Counted from the stretch's first letter, positions 35,495-45,003 are shown. The stretch: 64,000 nucleotides of DNA from Methanobrevibacter ruminantium (GCA_004553595.1 SFKZ01000002.1:1-64000); one strand, 5' to 3'. A program made the numbers and translations. Notes: generated by a model from the letters alone, not told the origin.

Positions 35495-35626
35495 AATTTA
35501 AAAACATTATGTAAATTATAGATAAATTTCTATAAATTTACATTTTTTTATTATTAAAACTTTTTTTATCTGATTTAAATTTATTTCAACAACATTTTTC
35601 TTATTTTAATGGTATTTTTTAACAAA

Positions 35627-36802
35627 TCAGATTTTAGGCTCTAATTTTTTTATTGCAAATCCTAAAAAGACAATTATCATAGGGAAAAATACAGAATATA
35701 GAACCAATATCAAATCACCAGGCACCAAATCCCCAATCACTACAGATGCTGCAAGAAGCATTGTCAAAAGAATGACTGGTGCTAAAATAGCTAAAAATGT
35801 ATACATCATAACAAATGCATTCAGCTTTTCACTATACTCCTTCAATTTCATCCTGATGTCAAAGTTAACGTCATCTGCAATAATGCTTAAGGAATTGGAT
35901 AAGTTTGCTCCAATCCTTAAGCTTGTTAGAATTTCATATATCGTTCTTGACAAGGCCTTTGAATCAACTCTTTTTTCAAGATTTAAAAATGCATTTTCTG
36001 TACTTTCACCATATTTGATCTCTTCAAGAACTCGTGAAAATTCCACAGAAAGAATTCCATAATCTGAACTTGCAACAGAATCCAATGAATCAAACAAACT
36101 CCTGCCTGCCCTAAGTTCAGTTGCTAATTGCCTTAAGGCATATGGAAGTTCCTTTGAAAATGAAGCATATTCATTTTGCTTTTTTATCTTAGGATAATAG
36201 AATACTGCAAGAGCAACCAGTAGAATGGAAATGAAAATAGCTAGACCTAATTCTAAAGATATGAAATAGCTGATTAATGCTACAATGAGTGTTAGAATAG
36301 AGAAGGCCATTGCAATGATTCTTAAAATGGAATTATAAAAATTTGATTCATCAATTTGAATAAAATTGTTATTTAGTAAAACTCCAATCAATTTTTCCTT
36401 AATAGTTTCTAGAAAATTATCTTCATTACGATTGGCCTTATTTCCCACATTCTCATCATTTCCATAACTTGTGCATTTCAAGCTGCTGAAAATATTTTGA
36501 GATTGATTAGATGAATTCACTCCATTTGAAGCGGATTCCTGCAAATATCTATTTTCCAGCTCTTCAAAAATGCTATCATTTTTTAAGAAGTCATTTATCT
36601 TAAAAATTCCTTCATTGGTTAAATTGATTCCATCTTTAGAATTTTTTTCATCATTTAATTCTATCTCATCATCACACTTGTTTTTATTATGAAATTTATC
36701 CAAAATGAAAACAATGAAATCAATGACTTTTATGAAAAAACTGATTAAAAGATTACTTAATTGAATAAAAAATTCATCTAAAATAACAATCACCATCATC
36801 AA
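35627..36802 (-). CDS. type II secretion F / TadC-like membrane protein
   Basis: 391 residues. A hydrophobic start is followed by a long polar, Asn-rich region (residues 40-130), then the T2SSF domain (about 185-340) with ELPYALRQLATELRAGRSLF and later GANLSNSLSIIADD, then C-terminal membrane segments. It is the membrane platform of an archaeal type IV pilus-like or secretion system. The matching ATPase gene is just upstream. Confidence 0.8.
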   Translation of the reverse strand: MMMVIVILDEFFIQLSNLLISFFIKVIDFIVFILDKFHNKNKCDDEIELNDEKNSKDGINLTNEGIFKINDFLKNDSIFEELENRYLQESASNGVNSSNQSQNIFSSLKCTSYGNDENVGNKANRNEDNFLETIKEKLIGVLLNNNFIQIDESNFYNSILRIIAMAFSILTLIVALISYFISLELGLAIFISILLVALAVFYYPKIKKQNEYASFSKELPYALRQLATELRAGRSLFDSLDSVASSDYGILSVEFSRVLEEIKYGESTENAFLNLEKRVDSKALSRTIYEILTSLRIGANLSNSLSIIADDVNFDIRMKLKEYSEKLNAFVMMYTFLAILAPVILLTMLLAASVVIGDLVPGDLILVLYSVFFPMIIVFLGFAIKKLEPKI

Positions 36803-36897
36803 AAAATAAATTAAGAATAAAGCTAAAAATGAAAAGGAAATTAACTATCAAAATATTAAAAATACGTCTAATTAAAATGAAAATTTTATAAAAACTA

Positions 36898-38343
36898 TCA
36901 ATCTAATTCAACACCCATCTTATTTAATACATATTCTGGATTGAGATAATAAGTTTCAAGAATTTTAGATATATCTTTTTGAGAAGATATGTTATTTTTT
37001 ACCAAATAGTTCAAAACCAACTGTCTTCTTTTCCATTCCTCATTCAGTTTAGAGATATGAACTCCCTTGAGATTAGCCATTTCTTCTAACGTTTTGCTAA
37101 CTATTGTCAGGTTTTTGAATTCATCCCTTTCACTATCCCACTCGAATAACTTGCTCAACTGAATTGTTCCCTCTTCCATACCGGTAACCTCTGCAATTTC
37201 TGTAATTCTTCTGTATGAAATTCCATCTGACCTGTAGATTCTCTTTTCCATGATAATGAAATCAATTGATGAAATCATGATTTTAGGAACATTCATTGGA
37301 GCGTTGGTAAGTCTTGTAATGGTTTCACGTGAATTGTTTGCATGCAATGTCCCAAATCCGGAATGTCCTGTATTCAATGCAGTGAATAGCGTGATTGCCT
37401 CATTTCCCCTAACTTCACCAACGATAATTCTGTCTGGCCTTTGCCTTAATGCATTTTTAACCAAATCCTCAATTGTTATCTCTCCCTGGTTTTCAATATT
37501 CACTGTTCTCGCTTCCATTCTGATGATATGATTGTGTGGAATCTGAAGCTCCAAAGTATCTTCAATTGTGATTATTCTCTCCATGGGATTGATGAATATA
37601 GAAAGTGCATTAAGAAGTGTTGTCTTACCTGAACTTGTTCCACCAGATACTATGATGTTTGCAGGTTTCACTCCCAATCCATCAACACATAGCCATAAGA
37701 ATGATGCCATTTCACTATTCAATGTGTTGTATCTAATCAAGTCAACAATAGTCAATGGGTCTTTCTTGAATTTACGAATTGTTATTGTAGGTCCATTTGC
37801 AGATAATGGGGGGATTGTTGCATTAACTCTTGAGCCATTGGAAAGCCTTGCATCAAGAATCGGAGATTGTTGATCTATTCTCCTATTTGTTTCACGTGCT
37901 ATTGAATCAATGATATTCGTTATCTTTTCCTCATCTTCAAAGAGGAGGTCAGTTTCCATCATCCCATATTTTCTATGATAGACAAAAACTGGCTTATTTA
38001 TACCTATAACCATTATCTCCTCCAGATTATCATCTTCAATCAATGCACTTAATTCACCATATCCGATAAGTTCCTTAAGCATATTCCTTGCCAGATTTTC
38101 CTTGTAATCATAATCAAATCTATTTTGCAACCTATTTTCCAAAAAACGGATAATGTCCTTCAATATCAGTTCCTCATTAAAGGAAGACATCTTCTCTGAA
38201 ATAGCTAAATCTATCAGATTTTCCCTTAGCTCTTCTAATATGAGCTTTTCCTCATCTGAAAAGTTGAATTTCAAGACATTGTATCTTGGAATCAGGTTAT
38301 AATTTCCATCTTCCTTAGCATTATGGATTGAATTTGTTACCAT
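36898..38343 (-). CDS. type IV pilus/secretion ATPase (TadA/CpaF-like)
   Basis: 481 residues. Walker A is GGTSSGKTTLL near residue 226; ITIEDTLELQIP is the Asp box, and RQRPDRIIVGEVRGNEA near residue 296 is the Walker B/His-box region. It powers assembly of a pilus-like structure with the TadC-like protein encoded downstream. No pilin or prepilin peptidase gene is nearby. Confidence 0.88.
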   Translation of the reverse strand: MVTNSIHNAKEDGNYNLIPRYNVLKFNFSDEEKLILEELRENLIDLAISEKMSSFNEELILKDIIRFLENRLQNRFDYDYKENLARNMLKELIGYGELSALIEDDNLEEIMVIGINKPVFVYHRKYGMMETDLLFEDEEKITNIIDSIARETNRRIDQQSPILDARLSNGSRVNATIPPLSANGPTITIRKFKKDPLTIVDLIRYNTLNSEMASFLWLCVDGLGVKPANIIVSGGTSSGKTTLLNALSIFINPMERIITIEDTLELQIPHNHIIRMEARTVNIENQGEITIEDLVKNALRQRPDRIIVGEVRGNEAITLFTALNTGHSGFGTLHANNSRETITRLTNAPMNVPKIMISSIDFIIMEKRIYRSDGISYRRITEIAEVTGMEEGTIQLSKLFEWDSERDEFKNLTIVSKTLEEMANLKGVHISKLNEEWKRRQLVLNYLVKNNISSQKDISKILETYYLNPEYVLNKMGVELD

Positions 38344-38414
38344 AAAATCACCAAATCATGTTAAAAACCATTTGAAATTAGCATAGTTTAGATTAAAACA
38401 ATAAAATTTTTATT

Positions 38415-39107
38415 CTATATGTACATCTGCATGTAAATTATTATAGCTGGCAAGATTAGAACTCCCATTAAATGTGATTTGCTCACTCCCAAGTAATGTG
38501 GAAGCAAACCCAGTGCAGTGGTTGTAATCAATGAAAGGGTCAGATATAAGATTGGCCCTTTGTAGATTATTGCAAAAGCGTACAGAATTGCAATCATCAA
38601 TAAAATCACCGCTATTGAAAGCTTTCTATAATCTATTCCCTGCATGAGATTTGAAAAGCTATCCCCTAATTTCAAACAGATCATCAAAGATATTGAAACT
38701 GCAATTAAAGAAGCAAAAGTGAATATCATCAAATGTGATAAAGTGAATTCAGAAATCAGATAGGACATATATACAGCAATTCCGCTCCTTGGATTACCAA
38801 TCAAATAAATAGCTATTAGCGAGAAGAGAGTGTCTGAAGTATTTAATCCACTATTAGCCAGCAAGAAATTCTTTGTATCATCACTGTCATCACTTGTTCC
38901 ACATGCTCCTTGTGCTATTATGCTTCCTTGAGCCGGACCGAATCCTGGTAAAAATCCTAAAATAGCCCCAGCAGTTCCACCTGCAAAGATGCTTTTGATT
39001 GCATCCATATCAATTTCCAAATCATAAAATCTATTTTGATGAGGAATTGAAGAGCTATCATTCAAGCTAAATAAAATAGTACTGATCCCAAATAAGCAAG
39101 TGGATGT
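38415..39107 (-). pseudogene. TctA/DUF112-family permease, N-terminal half missing
   Basis: The readable part is about 216 residues from a TTG at 39065, with GGTAGAILGFLPGFGPAQGSII near residue 26 and several membrane segments. Family-like sequence continues in frame upstream of that TTG (LFGISTILFSLND), then ends abruptly near 39107; a stop codon lies just beyond. Archaeal members have about 400 residues, so roughly half is gone. The break coincides with the start of the prophage region. It may be a target split by integration. Confidence 0.6.
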
Positions 39108-39119
39108 TTTCTGGCTTGG

Positions 39120-39545
39120 TTATGTTTTTTTAATATTTAAAAAAGAGTGATTATTATTTTGTAAAAACTAGTATATAAAATTAGAAACCTAAACAATCCT
39201 AAAGGTTACGAACAGTATAATTTTTTAATAAAAAAAAGGAGGAAATCCTTAACCAATTGACTCCCTCCTAATCCCAAAACTGCTTTGATACAAAGTTGTT
39301 GAATTAAAATATAAGGTGATTTTTAAAGGCAGGAAAGGCAAATCAATAATCAATTAAATAATAAACTAATACAAAATTATCAAAGAAGAGTAAACAAAAA
39401 TGAAATATAAAAAAACCAAACCATACATCAAAGATTTAAATAAAATAAAATTTGCCTCTCCTATGTATTATTTATGGCTTTAATCCCTTATTAAACTACC
39501 GATTTGTAATACAAGCAATGTAATACAATTATTTAAAAAAAAATA
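39120..39545. other. prophage left-end non-coding stretch
   Basis: About 430 bases between the broken TctA gene and the holin terminator. An AGGAGG...CCTCCT inverted repeat lies at 39237-39270. No ORF with a start site is seen. An attachment core should be here or just left of it but cannot be defined without the other end. Confidence 0.45.
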
Positions 39546-39546
39546 A

Positions 39547-39580
39547 GAGACCATAAAACAATCAAGTCTTATGGCCTCTC
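39547..39580 (-). terminator. terminator of the prophage late operon
   Basis: GAGACCATAA pairs with TTATGGCCTCTC (2-base bulge); a T run follows on the minus strand. It lies 40 bases after the holin stop. Confidence 0.55.
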
Positions 39581-39619
39581 AAAAACTAACTTTTCCACAA
39601 AAATAGGGTTCTAGGTCCT

Positions 39620-39949
39620 TTAACATCCATCGCCAGAATCCTCTTCTGGGTCATCTGGAGTTGTAGTGTACTCATCATTCAAAACAATGCCACCATCCAT
39701 AGGAGCGCCAAGGACAGTGGTCGCTTTCTGAACAGCTAACTCTTCAGCACGTTCAACACGTTTCTCTTCACTGTACTGGTTCACTATAGCAGCAGCTATA
39801 ACAATTATCACTGCTGCATAAGGAGCAAACTCACTAGGCAAGTAAGCAGCTAAAGCTTCAGGACTCATAGCTGCAACATAAGTCAATACTGCTAAAATTA
39901 TTGTGACAAGCACAGTCACTATCCTACTAGGTACTTTCAAACTTTCCAT
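39620..39949 (-). CDS. holin-like protein
   Basis: 109 residues with two membrane segments (about 10-28 and 43-58), then a charged, acidic tail. Size, topology and position directly after the endoisopeptidase module match holins that release viral lysins. No family name can be assigned from sequence alone. Confidence 0.6.
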   Translation of the reverse strand: MESLKVPSRIVTVLVTIILAVLTYVAAMSPEALAAYLPSEFAPYAAVIIVIAAAIVNQYSEEKRVERAEELAVQKATTVLGAPMDGGIVLNDEYTTTPDDPEEDSGDGC

Positions 39950-39968
39950 TTAAATAAACCTCCATATT

Positions 39969-40130
39969 TTATTGTACATATTCATCAATCAGTTCATTCT
40001 CATCAGGAAGATCTAACTCATGTCTTCTTTCATTGATGAAAACTTGTAACTTTATAGTGATTGAATTGTCTCTCATTATCTTAAAAATTAAATTGTTAAT
40101 CTTTTGTAGCAAATCCAAATAATCCAACAT
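39969..40130 (-). CDS. 53-residue prophage protein, unknown function
   Basis: A small ORF, MLDYLDLLQKINNLIFKI to the C-terminal DEYVQ, filling the space between the endoisopeptidase and holin genes on the same strand. GTGAT lies upstream. It is helical and acidic at the end. No recognised domain. Confidence 0.5.
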   Translation of the reverse strand: MLDYLDLLQKINNLIFKIMRDNSITIKLQVFINERRHELDLPDENELIDEYVQ

Positions 40131-40140
40131 GACATATCAC

Positions 40141-41247
40141 TTATCCTTTTGTTATTATGCAAATTGAAGGTTGGCCTCCAGAGGTATTGGCTAGGTAACT
40201 GGCTTCAACCTTGAAGCTTCTGTCCTGTATATGGCCTTTATATCCTCCACTTGCTTTTTTATATCCTAAACTGTTCAATACTTTTACAGTCTTTGTCTTT
40301 GTGTTTATGGATTTGATTGGTTCATAATGCCCAAACCATTTATCTTTAGGATTAAAAGGTTCTTCTCCACCATTCATATAAGCAATATGGGTTATCACGG
40401 CCTTATTTGATTGGCAGATTATTTTCCCAAGGGCTTCAAATCTTTCATCCATAGTTTTTCCAAGACTGCTGAAGTTAACCCATTTGACTGTGAGCTTGAT
40501 TCCTAACTTCTTTGCGATTGCTGCTATGCAAGTGTTGATTCCACTATGACTGGTTCCTTTGGTTGTGGTTGCACTTAGCTTTGCAAGTTCGGATTCCTTG
40601 AAGATTTTACCGGTGAGTTTGTATAATGCTTCCTGTTCCCCATTGTTGGCACATCCGTAACTTGTGTCCTGTCCTCTCTCACTTTCAGGTAAATTTGGTG
40701 AGGAGGTGTAAGGATTTGAACAAGTGTTTGTTTTTTTACTGGTTGATGTAGATTTCTTAACCTCTTTCTTTACTGTTGAGGTAACCTTTGCAGTATTTGA
40801 ACTAAACGATTTATTAAAATTGCAATAGTTCGGCAATTTCTTGTTTTTATCAATGAACAATACGATTTTACTGATAGCATACAAGTAGAGTTCAAATGAT
40901 ACCTTAACATCATGACTTGGAACTGTTATGTATCTTGGAACACGGTGATATTTCCTGCAAAACTTAAGGAAGTTATCAATCATGATCATGTAATCCTTCT
41001 TGACAACATCAGCATTGATGGTATCCTTATGTGCCTTACCAGTATTGTAGATGATGACATTTATCAAATCATATGTTGAATTCTTTAGCGTATCCTTGAC
41101 CATCAGGCTAAAGAGGTATGCTATGCTGTAAGGCGAAATGGTTTCGCCAGTTGATAATGTACAGGCTTTAGGCACCTTCTTGTTTTTTTCAATATACTGT
41201 TTGATTTGTGAAGCTTCAATTTTTAATGCACTAGCTTTGTATTTCAT
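40141..41247 (-). CDS. pseudomurein endoisopeptidase (PeiW/PeiP/PeiR-like lysin)
   Basis: 368 residues. The N-terminal ~160 residues hold pseudomurein-binding repeats (ITVPSHDVKVSFELYLYAISK is one). A Ser/Thr/Lys linker follows, then a C-terminal papain-like peptidase with Cys240 in GINTCIAAIAKK, His307 in WFGHYEPIKS and VLNSLGY after it. Such enzymes cut the peptide cross-links of the pseudomurein wall and lyse Methanobacteriales. The ATG at 41247 is chosen because GAGGT lies five bases upstream; an earlier ATG precedes that site. It forms the lysis module with the holin. Confidence 0.88.
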   Translation of the reverse strand: MKYKASALKIEASQIKQYIEKNKKVPKACTLSTGETISPYSIAYLFSLMVKDTLKNSTYDLINVIIYNTGKAHKDTINADVVKKDYMIMIDNFLKFCRKYHRVPRYITVPSHDVKVSFELYLYAISKIVLFIDKNKKLPNYCNFNKSFSSNTAKVTSTVKKEVKKSTSTSKKTNTCSNPYTSSPNLPESERGQDTSYGCANNGEQEALYKLTGKIFKESELAKLSATTTKGTSHSGINTCIAAIAKKLGIKLTVKWVNFSSLGKTMDERFEALGKIICQSNKAVITHIAYMNGGEEPFNPKDKWFGHYEPIKSINTKTKTVKVLNSLGYKKASGGYKGHIQDRSFKVEASYLANTSGGQPSICIITKG

Positions 41248-41405
41248 TCTTAACCTCATGTTTTTCTTGTTTCATTTTCCGCATTTTTACACTACAGACA
41301 ACAGGTATTTCATCAGTCATTTCACAACCATATTTAGCATTTCATTATGGAATGCACATTTTAGGCAACAATCTTCTATAATTACCAACTCCAATATTTT
41401 TTATC

Positions 41406-42437
41406 ATGTATAATAAATTGTTTAATAAATTCTGTAAAGAAAGAAATGTATCCGATAGCACACGCACAGGTTACTGGTCTGCAATCAGGAAATATGAAAC
41501 CTACCATAATCACAGTATGGAAGAGTTACTCCAAGAGGCCATATCCGAAGAGAAAAATAACACTCCTTTGAAGGATAGGAAAATCAAACAAAGACTAATC
41601 AATTATAGGACTTTCTTATTGAACAGTAATCTTTCACAGAATACTGTAAGAAGTTATTTCACAAAGATAAAAACCTTTTATGAACATTTTGAGATAGAGA
41701 TTCCTAACTTGCCAAACGCAAAATATGCAAAGGAATATGAAACCAATTATTTAGATTTACCTTCTAAAGATCATATCCAAAAGGCTCTTGACATCAGCAC
41801 ATTGGACTTGCAAGCTGTGATATTGTTCATGTCTTCTTCAGGGACTGCAAAGGCCGAAACATTATCCTTGACTGTACATGATTTCATACTTGCCACTAGA
41901 GACTACCATAACAATGGCTCATTAAATGAAATACTCAATCAATTAAATAAGAAGGATAATGTTATCCCTACTTTTTATTTGAGGAGGATTAAAACTGACA
42001 AGTATTATTACACTTTTTGCAGTTCTGAAGCTAGTCAATGTATAGTCAAATACTTACTTACTAGGCAAAACTTGAAAATGTCAGATAAGTTATTTGACTT
42101 CACATACTCAACACTATTAGCAAGGTTTCAGGAAATAAACGATTACTACAATTGGGGATTCAAAGGTAAGTACCGTTTCTTCCGTAGTCATACCTTGAGG
42201 AAGTTTCATGCATCTAACATTGGATTAAGTGCAGAGTATATTGATGCTTTGCAAGGCAGAAGTAAGAATGAAATTCATTCCACTTACATTAAGACAAATC
42301 CTGAAAAGCTTAAGGAAATCTACTTATCTGTTATGGATAATGTCATGATTAACAAATCAAAACCTAAAGAGGTTACTCAGGAGTTTACTATTGTGATTAA
42401 TGTTTTCCTTTCAGGAAAGGAGTATAACATCATGTAA
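41406..42437 (+). CDS. tyrosine recombinase, probable DNA invertase of the tail cassette
   Basis: 343 residues. An N-terminal SAM-like core-binding domain spans ~1-100; the catalytic domain has HTLR with His262/Arg265, and HSTY with His291 and nucleophile Tyr294. The first catalytic Arg position (GTAKAETLSL) carries Lys149. It is on the plus strand, opposite to nearly all other prophage genes. Its stop codon touches the first TCAGCGAA site of the invertible receptor-binding cassettes, so it most likely performs that inversion. It could also be the prophage integrase. Confidence 0.75.
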   Translation: MYNKLFNKFCKERNVSDSTRTGYWSAIRKYETYHNHSMEELLQEAISEEKNNTPLKDRKIKQRLINYRTFLLNSNLSQNTVRSYFTKIKTFYEHFEIEIPNLPNAKYAKEYETNYLDLPSKDHIQKALDISTLDLQAVILFMSSSGTAKAETLSLTVHDFILATRDYHNNGSLNEILNQLNKKDNVIPTFYLRRIKTDKYYYTFCSSEASQCIVKYLLTRQNLKMSDKLFDFTYSTLLARFQEINDYYNWGFKGKYRFFRSHTLRKFHASNIGLSAEYIDALQGRSKNEIHSTYIKTNPEKLKEIYLSVMDNVMINKSKPKEVTQEFTIVINVFLSGKEYNIM

Positions 42438-42449
42438 TCAGCGAATAAT
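42438..42449 (+). repeat. inversion site A
   Basis: TCAGCGAATAAT; direct repeat of site B and inverted relative to the site at 43423-43434. Confidence 0.7.
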
Positions 42450-42734
42450 ACAAATACACAGATTAATGTCCAAGCAATACAAATACAACACATCAGTACA
42501 AGTAGTAAATCATGTGCAAGTTTGTATAGTGTTGGGATTACTGCTACCGTAACCTCTTGCCCTTCAGGTTACTCATACTTGTTTATATCAGAAAACGGTT
42601 ATCGTAGCTTAGCAAGATGTACTTCATTATCTGGTACAACTGCCACTTTTGAGGTAACCAACATCAACAATGCTACTCAAAATGTGAGTGCAAAAGGATG
42701 GTTAATTTACTACCCAAATAACTTCAACATATGA
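42438..42734 (+). other. silent receptor-binding C-terminal cassette A
   Basis: An open frame of 98 codons with no start site, beginning directly after the recombinase stop: SANNTNTQINVQ..., ending YYPNNFNI. It starts at a TCAGCGAATAAT site and shares the same leading residues as the expressed protein's variable half (SAKNHNTQINV) and cassette B. It would be expressed only after inversion. Confidence 0.75.
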
Positions 42735-42751
42735 ATTTATAAAGAACATAT

Positions 42752-42763
42752 TCAGCGAATAAT
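42752..42763 (+). repeat. inversion site B
   Basis: TCAGCGAATAAT, identical to site A over 12 bases. Confidence 0.7.
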
Positions 42764-43084
42764 ACATCAACACAAGTTAATGTGCAAGGATGGCGACAAA
42801 TAACCAGTGGTACAGGCCAATTATGGGTGAACGATGAAACAAAAACTGCAGTATTTTACTTCTCACGTAATGGTGCAATCACTAGTGAGATATCTTATGC
42901 TAATGCTATACCATCAGGTTACAGACCATATAATCATGTTAGGATGATAGCCCACAATTCCACCAGTGCAGTTATAAAATTAGTTATAGAGGGTAATGGT
43001 ACAGTTAGATTAATCTCAAGCAGTTACAGTTCAACATCATTAACTGTCGCTTGTCAAATCACATATGCTTATGATTTCCGATAG
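42752..43084 (+). other. silent receptor-binding C-terminal cassette B
   Basis: An open frame of 110 codons without a start site: SANNTSTQVNVQGWRQ..., ending TYAYDFR. It lies tail to tail with the expressed gene (6 bases apart). GWRQ matches GWKQ at the same position in the expressed version. Its frame at the TCAGCG site is the one used by the expressed gene. Confidence 0.75.
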
Positions 43085-43089
43085 TTAAC

Positions 43090-43737
43090 TTAGTATAATG
43101 GGGTTTTCAACGGATAGAATATGCTAGTGTATACACTATGTGTTCCACTACCATTGCTCACTATGAATACTTCCCCGTCGGTATTGAATCTGATAACGTC
43201 TTGATGTTGTCCTTGACCTGCATACCCATCGCTAGCCATCACTATTTTATTATATAATGGCTTGCATTCCATTATTGTTTCTAATTTGTAATTTGTACTT
43301 GTTGGGTAAAAAGACCCTGTCATCTTCAAGAATCCATTTTCCCCATCGGTGTATACTGTTAATCTACCATCTAAGTATGTTTGGACTTGTTTCCATCCTT
43401 TAACGTTTATCTGTGTGTTATGATTTTTCGCTGAAAAAGTAGCTAAACCCCACTCTGAACATGAGTAAGTCAAGGATATTTCACCATTGCTATCTGTTTG
43501 TGCAGTTACACTTTGAGTATCAGATATTGTACTACCATTCAACTTAGTGAATTTACCAATGTTACAAGTGACTTGTACAGATTCATTTTCAACAGGATCA
43601 TCATACACATCTTTCACAGTCACAGTCACTGTAATTGTTGAATCAATATTTGGATTGTAATCGCTTGCCACTATTTTTGTTATCTTATAATTTGCTCCTA
43701 AAATATCTTCGGAAGGAGCGGTTAGTCTTAAAGACAT
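43090..43737 (-). CDS. receptor-binding/tail tip protein with switchable C-terminus
   Basis: 215 residues. Residues 1-101 are constant and include an Ig-like (invasin/Big-type) domain with SDYNPNIDSTITVTVTVKD. From Ser102 (FSAKNHNTQINVKGWKQ) the sequence is the currently expressed variable half. The TCAGCG codons at 43434 are in the same phase as those of cassettes A and B. It is the last structural gene of the tail operon and probably contacts the host surface. Confidence 0.7.
   Translation of the reverse strand: MSLRLTAPSEDILGANYKITKIVASDYNPNIDSTITVTVTVKDVYDDPVENESVQVTCNIGKFTKLNGSTISDTQSVTAQTDSNGEISLTYSCSEWGLATFSAKNHNTQINVKGWKQVQTYLDGRLTVYTDGENGFLKMTGSFYPTSTNYKLETIMECKPLYNKIVMASDGYAGQGQHQDVIRFNTDGEVFIVSNGSGTHSVYTSIFYPLKTPLY
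43423..43434 (-). repeat. inversion site in the expressed gene
   Basis: The minus strand reads TCAGCGAAAAAT, inverted relative to sites A and B, matching 11 of 12 bases. Confidence 0.7.
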
Positions 43738-43738
43738 T

Positions 43739-44152
43739 TTATTTCACCTCTATATAAATTTCTTTTGTGTCTGCATCAAATCCAAAACTAATATCTGATG
43801 CTTCAATTTTATCATTTAAACCTCCAACCACTGCACTATTTGCCACAGCATTATTACTTGTGCCATCAAGATTCAAATCAACAACTATGTCATCATGGAT
43901 CTGTTTGTCTAATGCTCCGTAACATACTGCATCATAGATGCTGTTGTTTATGAAGCCGATTATGGCCTTATCCCCAACACTTAGGTTTGCTCCGTTCACT
44001 ATTGGTACGTTGGTGTGTTCGAGGCCTGTGTCTTCTTCCTTGACATCACAATAGTTTCCATTGAGTTTGGTGACTGTAGCGTATCTTTCAGTTGTGATGT
44101 CACCGATGTTGTTGGTTGCTTTTAAGAGATTATCATAGAGATTGTTTCCCAT
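43739..44152 (-). CDS. tail/baseplate-associated protein, unknown
   Basis: 137 residues. The first ~80 (VTKLNGNYCDVKEEDTG, VGDKAIIGFINNS) look like a small beta-barrel as in phage spike or OB-type baseplate proteins. The end, DISFGFDADTKEIYIEVK, resembles the end of the next upstream protein. One base separates it from the receptor-binding gene. Confidence 0.5.
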   Translation of the reverse strand: MGNNLYDNLLKATNNIGDITTERYATVTKLNGNYCDVKEEDTGLEHTNVPIVNGANLSVGDKAIIGFINNSIYDAVCYGALDKQIHDDIVVDLNLDGTSNNAVANSAVVGGLNDKIEASDISFGFDADTKEIYIEVK

Positions 44153-44173
44153 GAAAAACTCCCTCCTAATTTT

Positions 44174-44797
44174 TTATCTGTTTATATCAAAGTAAATTTG
44201 CTTATTTTCACTATCAAATCCAAAATCAATACTGGAAATAGATTCATCAATACTGTTTAATCTAGTAGTAAGGCCAGCGACATTCGCTTGATTAATGCTG
44301 CCAGAAACATTAGCTCTACTGGACTGGAAGACAAAACCTAATCCAGTCACTTCACCATTATTAGGGATAGTTACAACAATATCGTATTCCTTCAACACTT
44401 TCAATTCTGGCACATTACCTAAATTATCATAATCCAAATTATTAGCAATAGGAGTATTAGCTCCCTTATTTGCTATGTAAAAAGTACCATCACCCTCTAA
44501 TGTAATGGATTTGAAACCACCGAACCGGTTGAAGTTAGGATAAACAGTCAAACGGTAAACTTGACTAGAACCGCTGCTGTTCTCAATACTTGAACCAATG
44601 CTCAAGTTACTATTCGGAGTAATGCTCACATCCGCCACCTTAGCCATGACCACATCACTACTAGATGGGAAGACACCATCAGTATCAATTGGCAAAGACA
44701 CATCCAATGTCCAATCGAAAGCATTGCCAACAAGTATTCCATCATTCAAATTCTCACTATACGCCTTATTGCTATCATTGAAAAAATTATTAGCCAT
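44174..44797 (-). CDS. tail fibre-like structural protein
   Basis: 207 residues from the ATG at 44797, rich in Ser, Asn and Gly with beta-strand character, ending IDFGFDSENKQIYFDINR. GGTGAG lies upstream within the end of the previous gene. Function inferred from position between baseplate and receptor-binding genes. Confidence 0.5.
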   Translation of the reverse strand: MANNFFNDSNKAYSENLNDGILVGNAFDWTLDVSLPIDTDGVFPSSSDVVMAKVADVSITPNSNLSIGSSIENSSGSSQVYRLTVYPNFNRFGGFKSITLEGDGTFYIANKGANTPIANNLDYDNLGNVPELKVLKEYDIVVTIPNNGEVTGLGFVFQSSRANVSGSINQANVAGLTTRLNSIDESISSIDFGFDSENKQIYFDINR

Positions 44798-45003
44798 CAA
44801 TACTCACCTTCTTGAATCTCAAAATTAATCAGTTCTTGATCATGCTTGTCAAAGCATGCCTTGAAGTTACTGCCACGTACGATAATGAAATCATCATCCA
44901 CAACAGCATTAGCCACTAGCTTGTCGAAATCGTACTTAGCCCATGTGCTGTCATCGAAACAATCCATCAAATCAAACTTCAATTTCTCCTTATCAAAATC
45001 CAA
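44797..45003 (-). CDS. small prophage protein, unknown function
   Basis: 68 acidic residues (MDFDKEKLKFDLMDCF...). It lies two bases after the tail protein gene and its stop overlaps the next start. No domain recognised. Confidence 0.5.
   Translation of the reverse strand: MDFDKEKLKFDLMDCFDDSTWAKYDFDKLVANAVVDDDFIIVRGSNFKACFDKHDQELINFEIQEGEY

Noticed and set aside
42522..43084. Plus-strand ORFs 42522-42734 and 42782-43084 considered as separate genes
   Set aside because: Neither has a real start; their frames extend back to the TCAGCGAA sites, so they are better read as silent cassettes.
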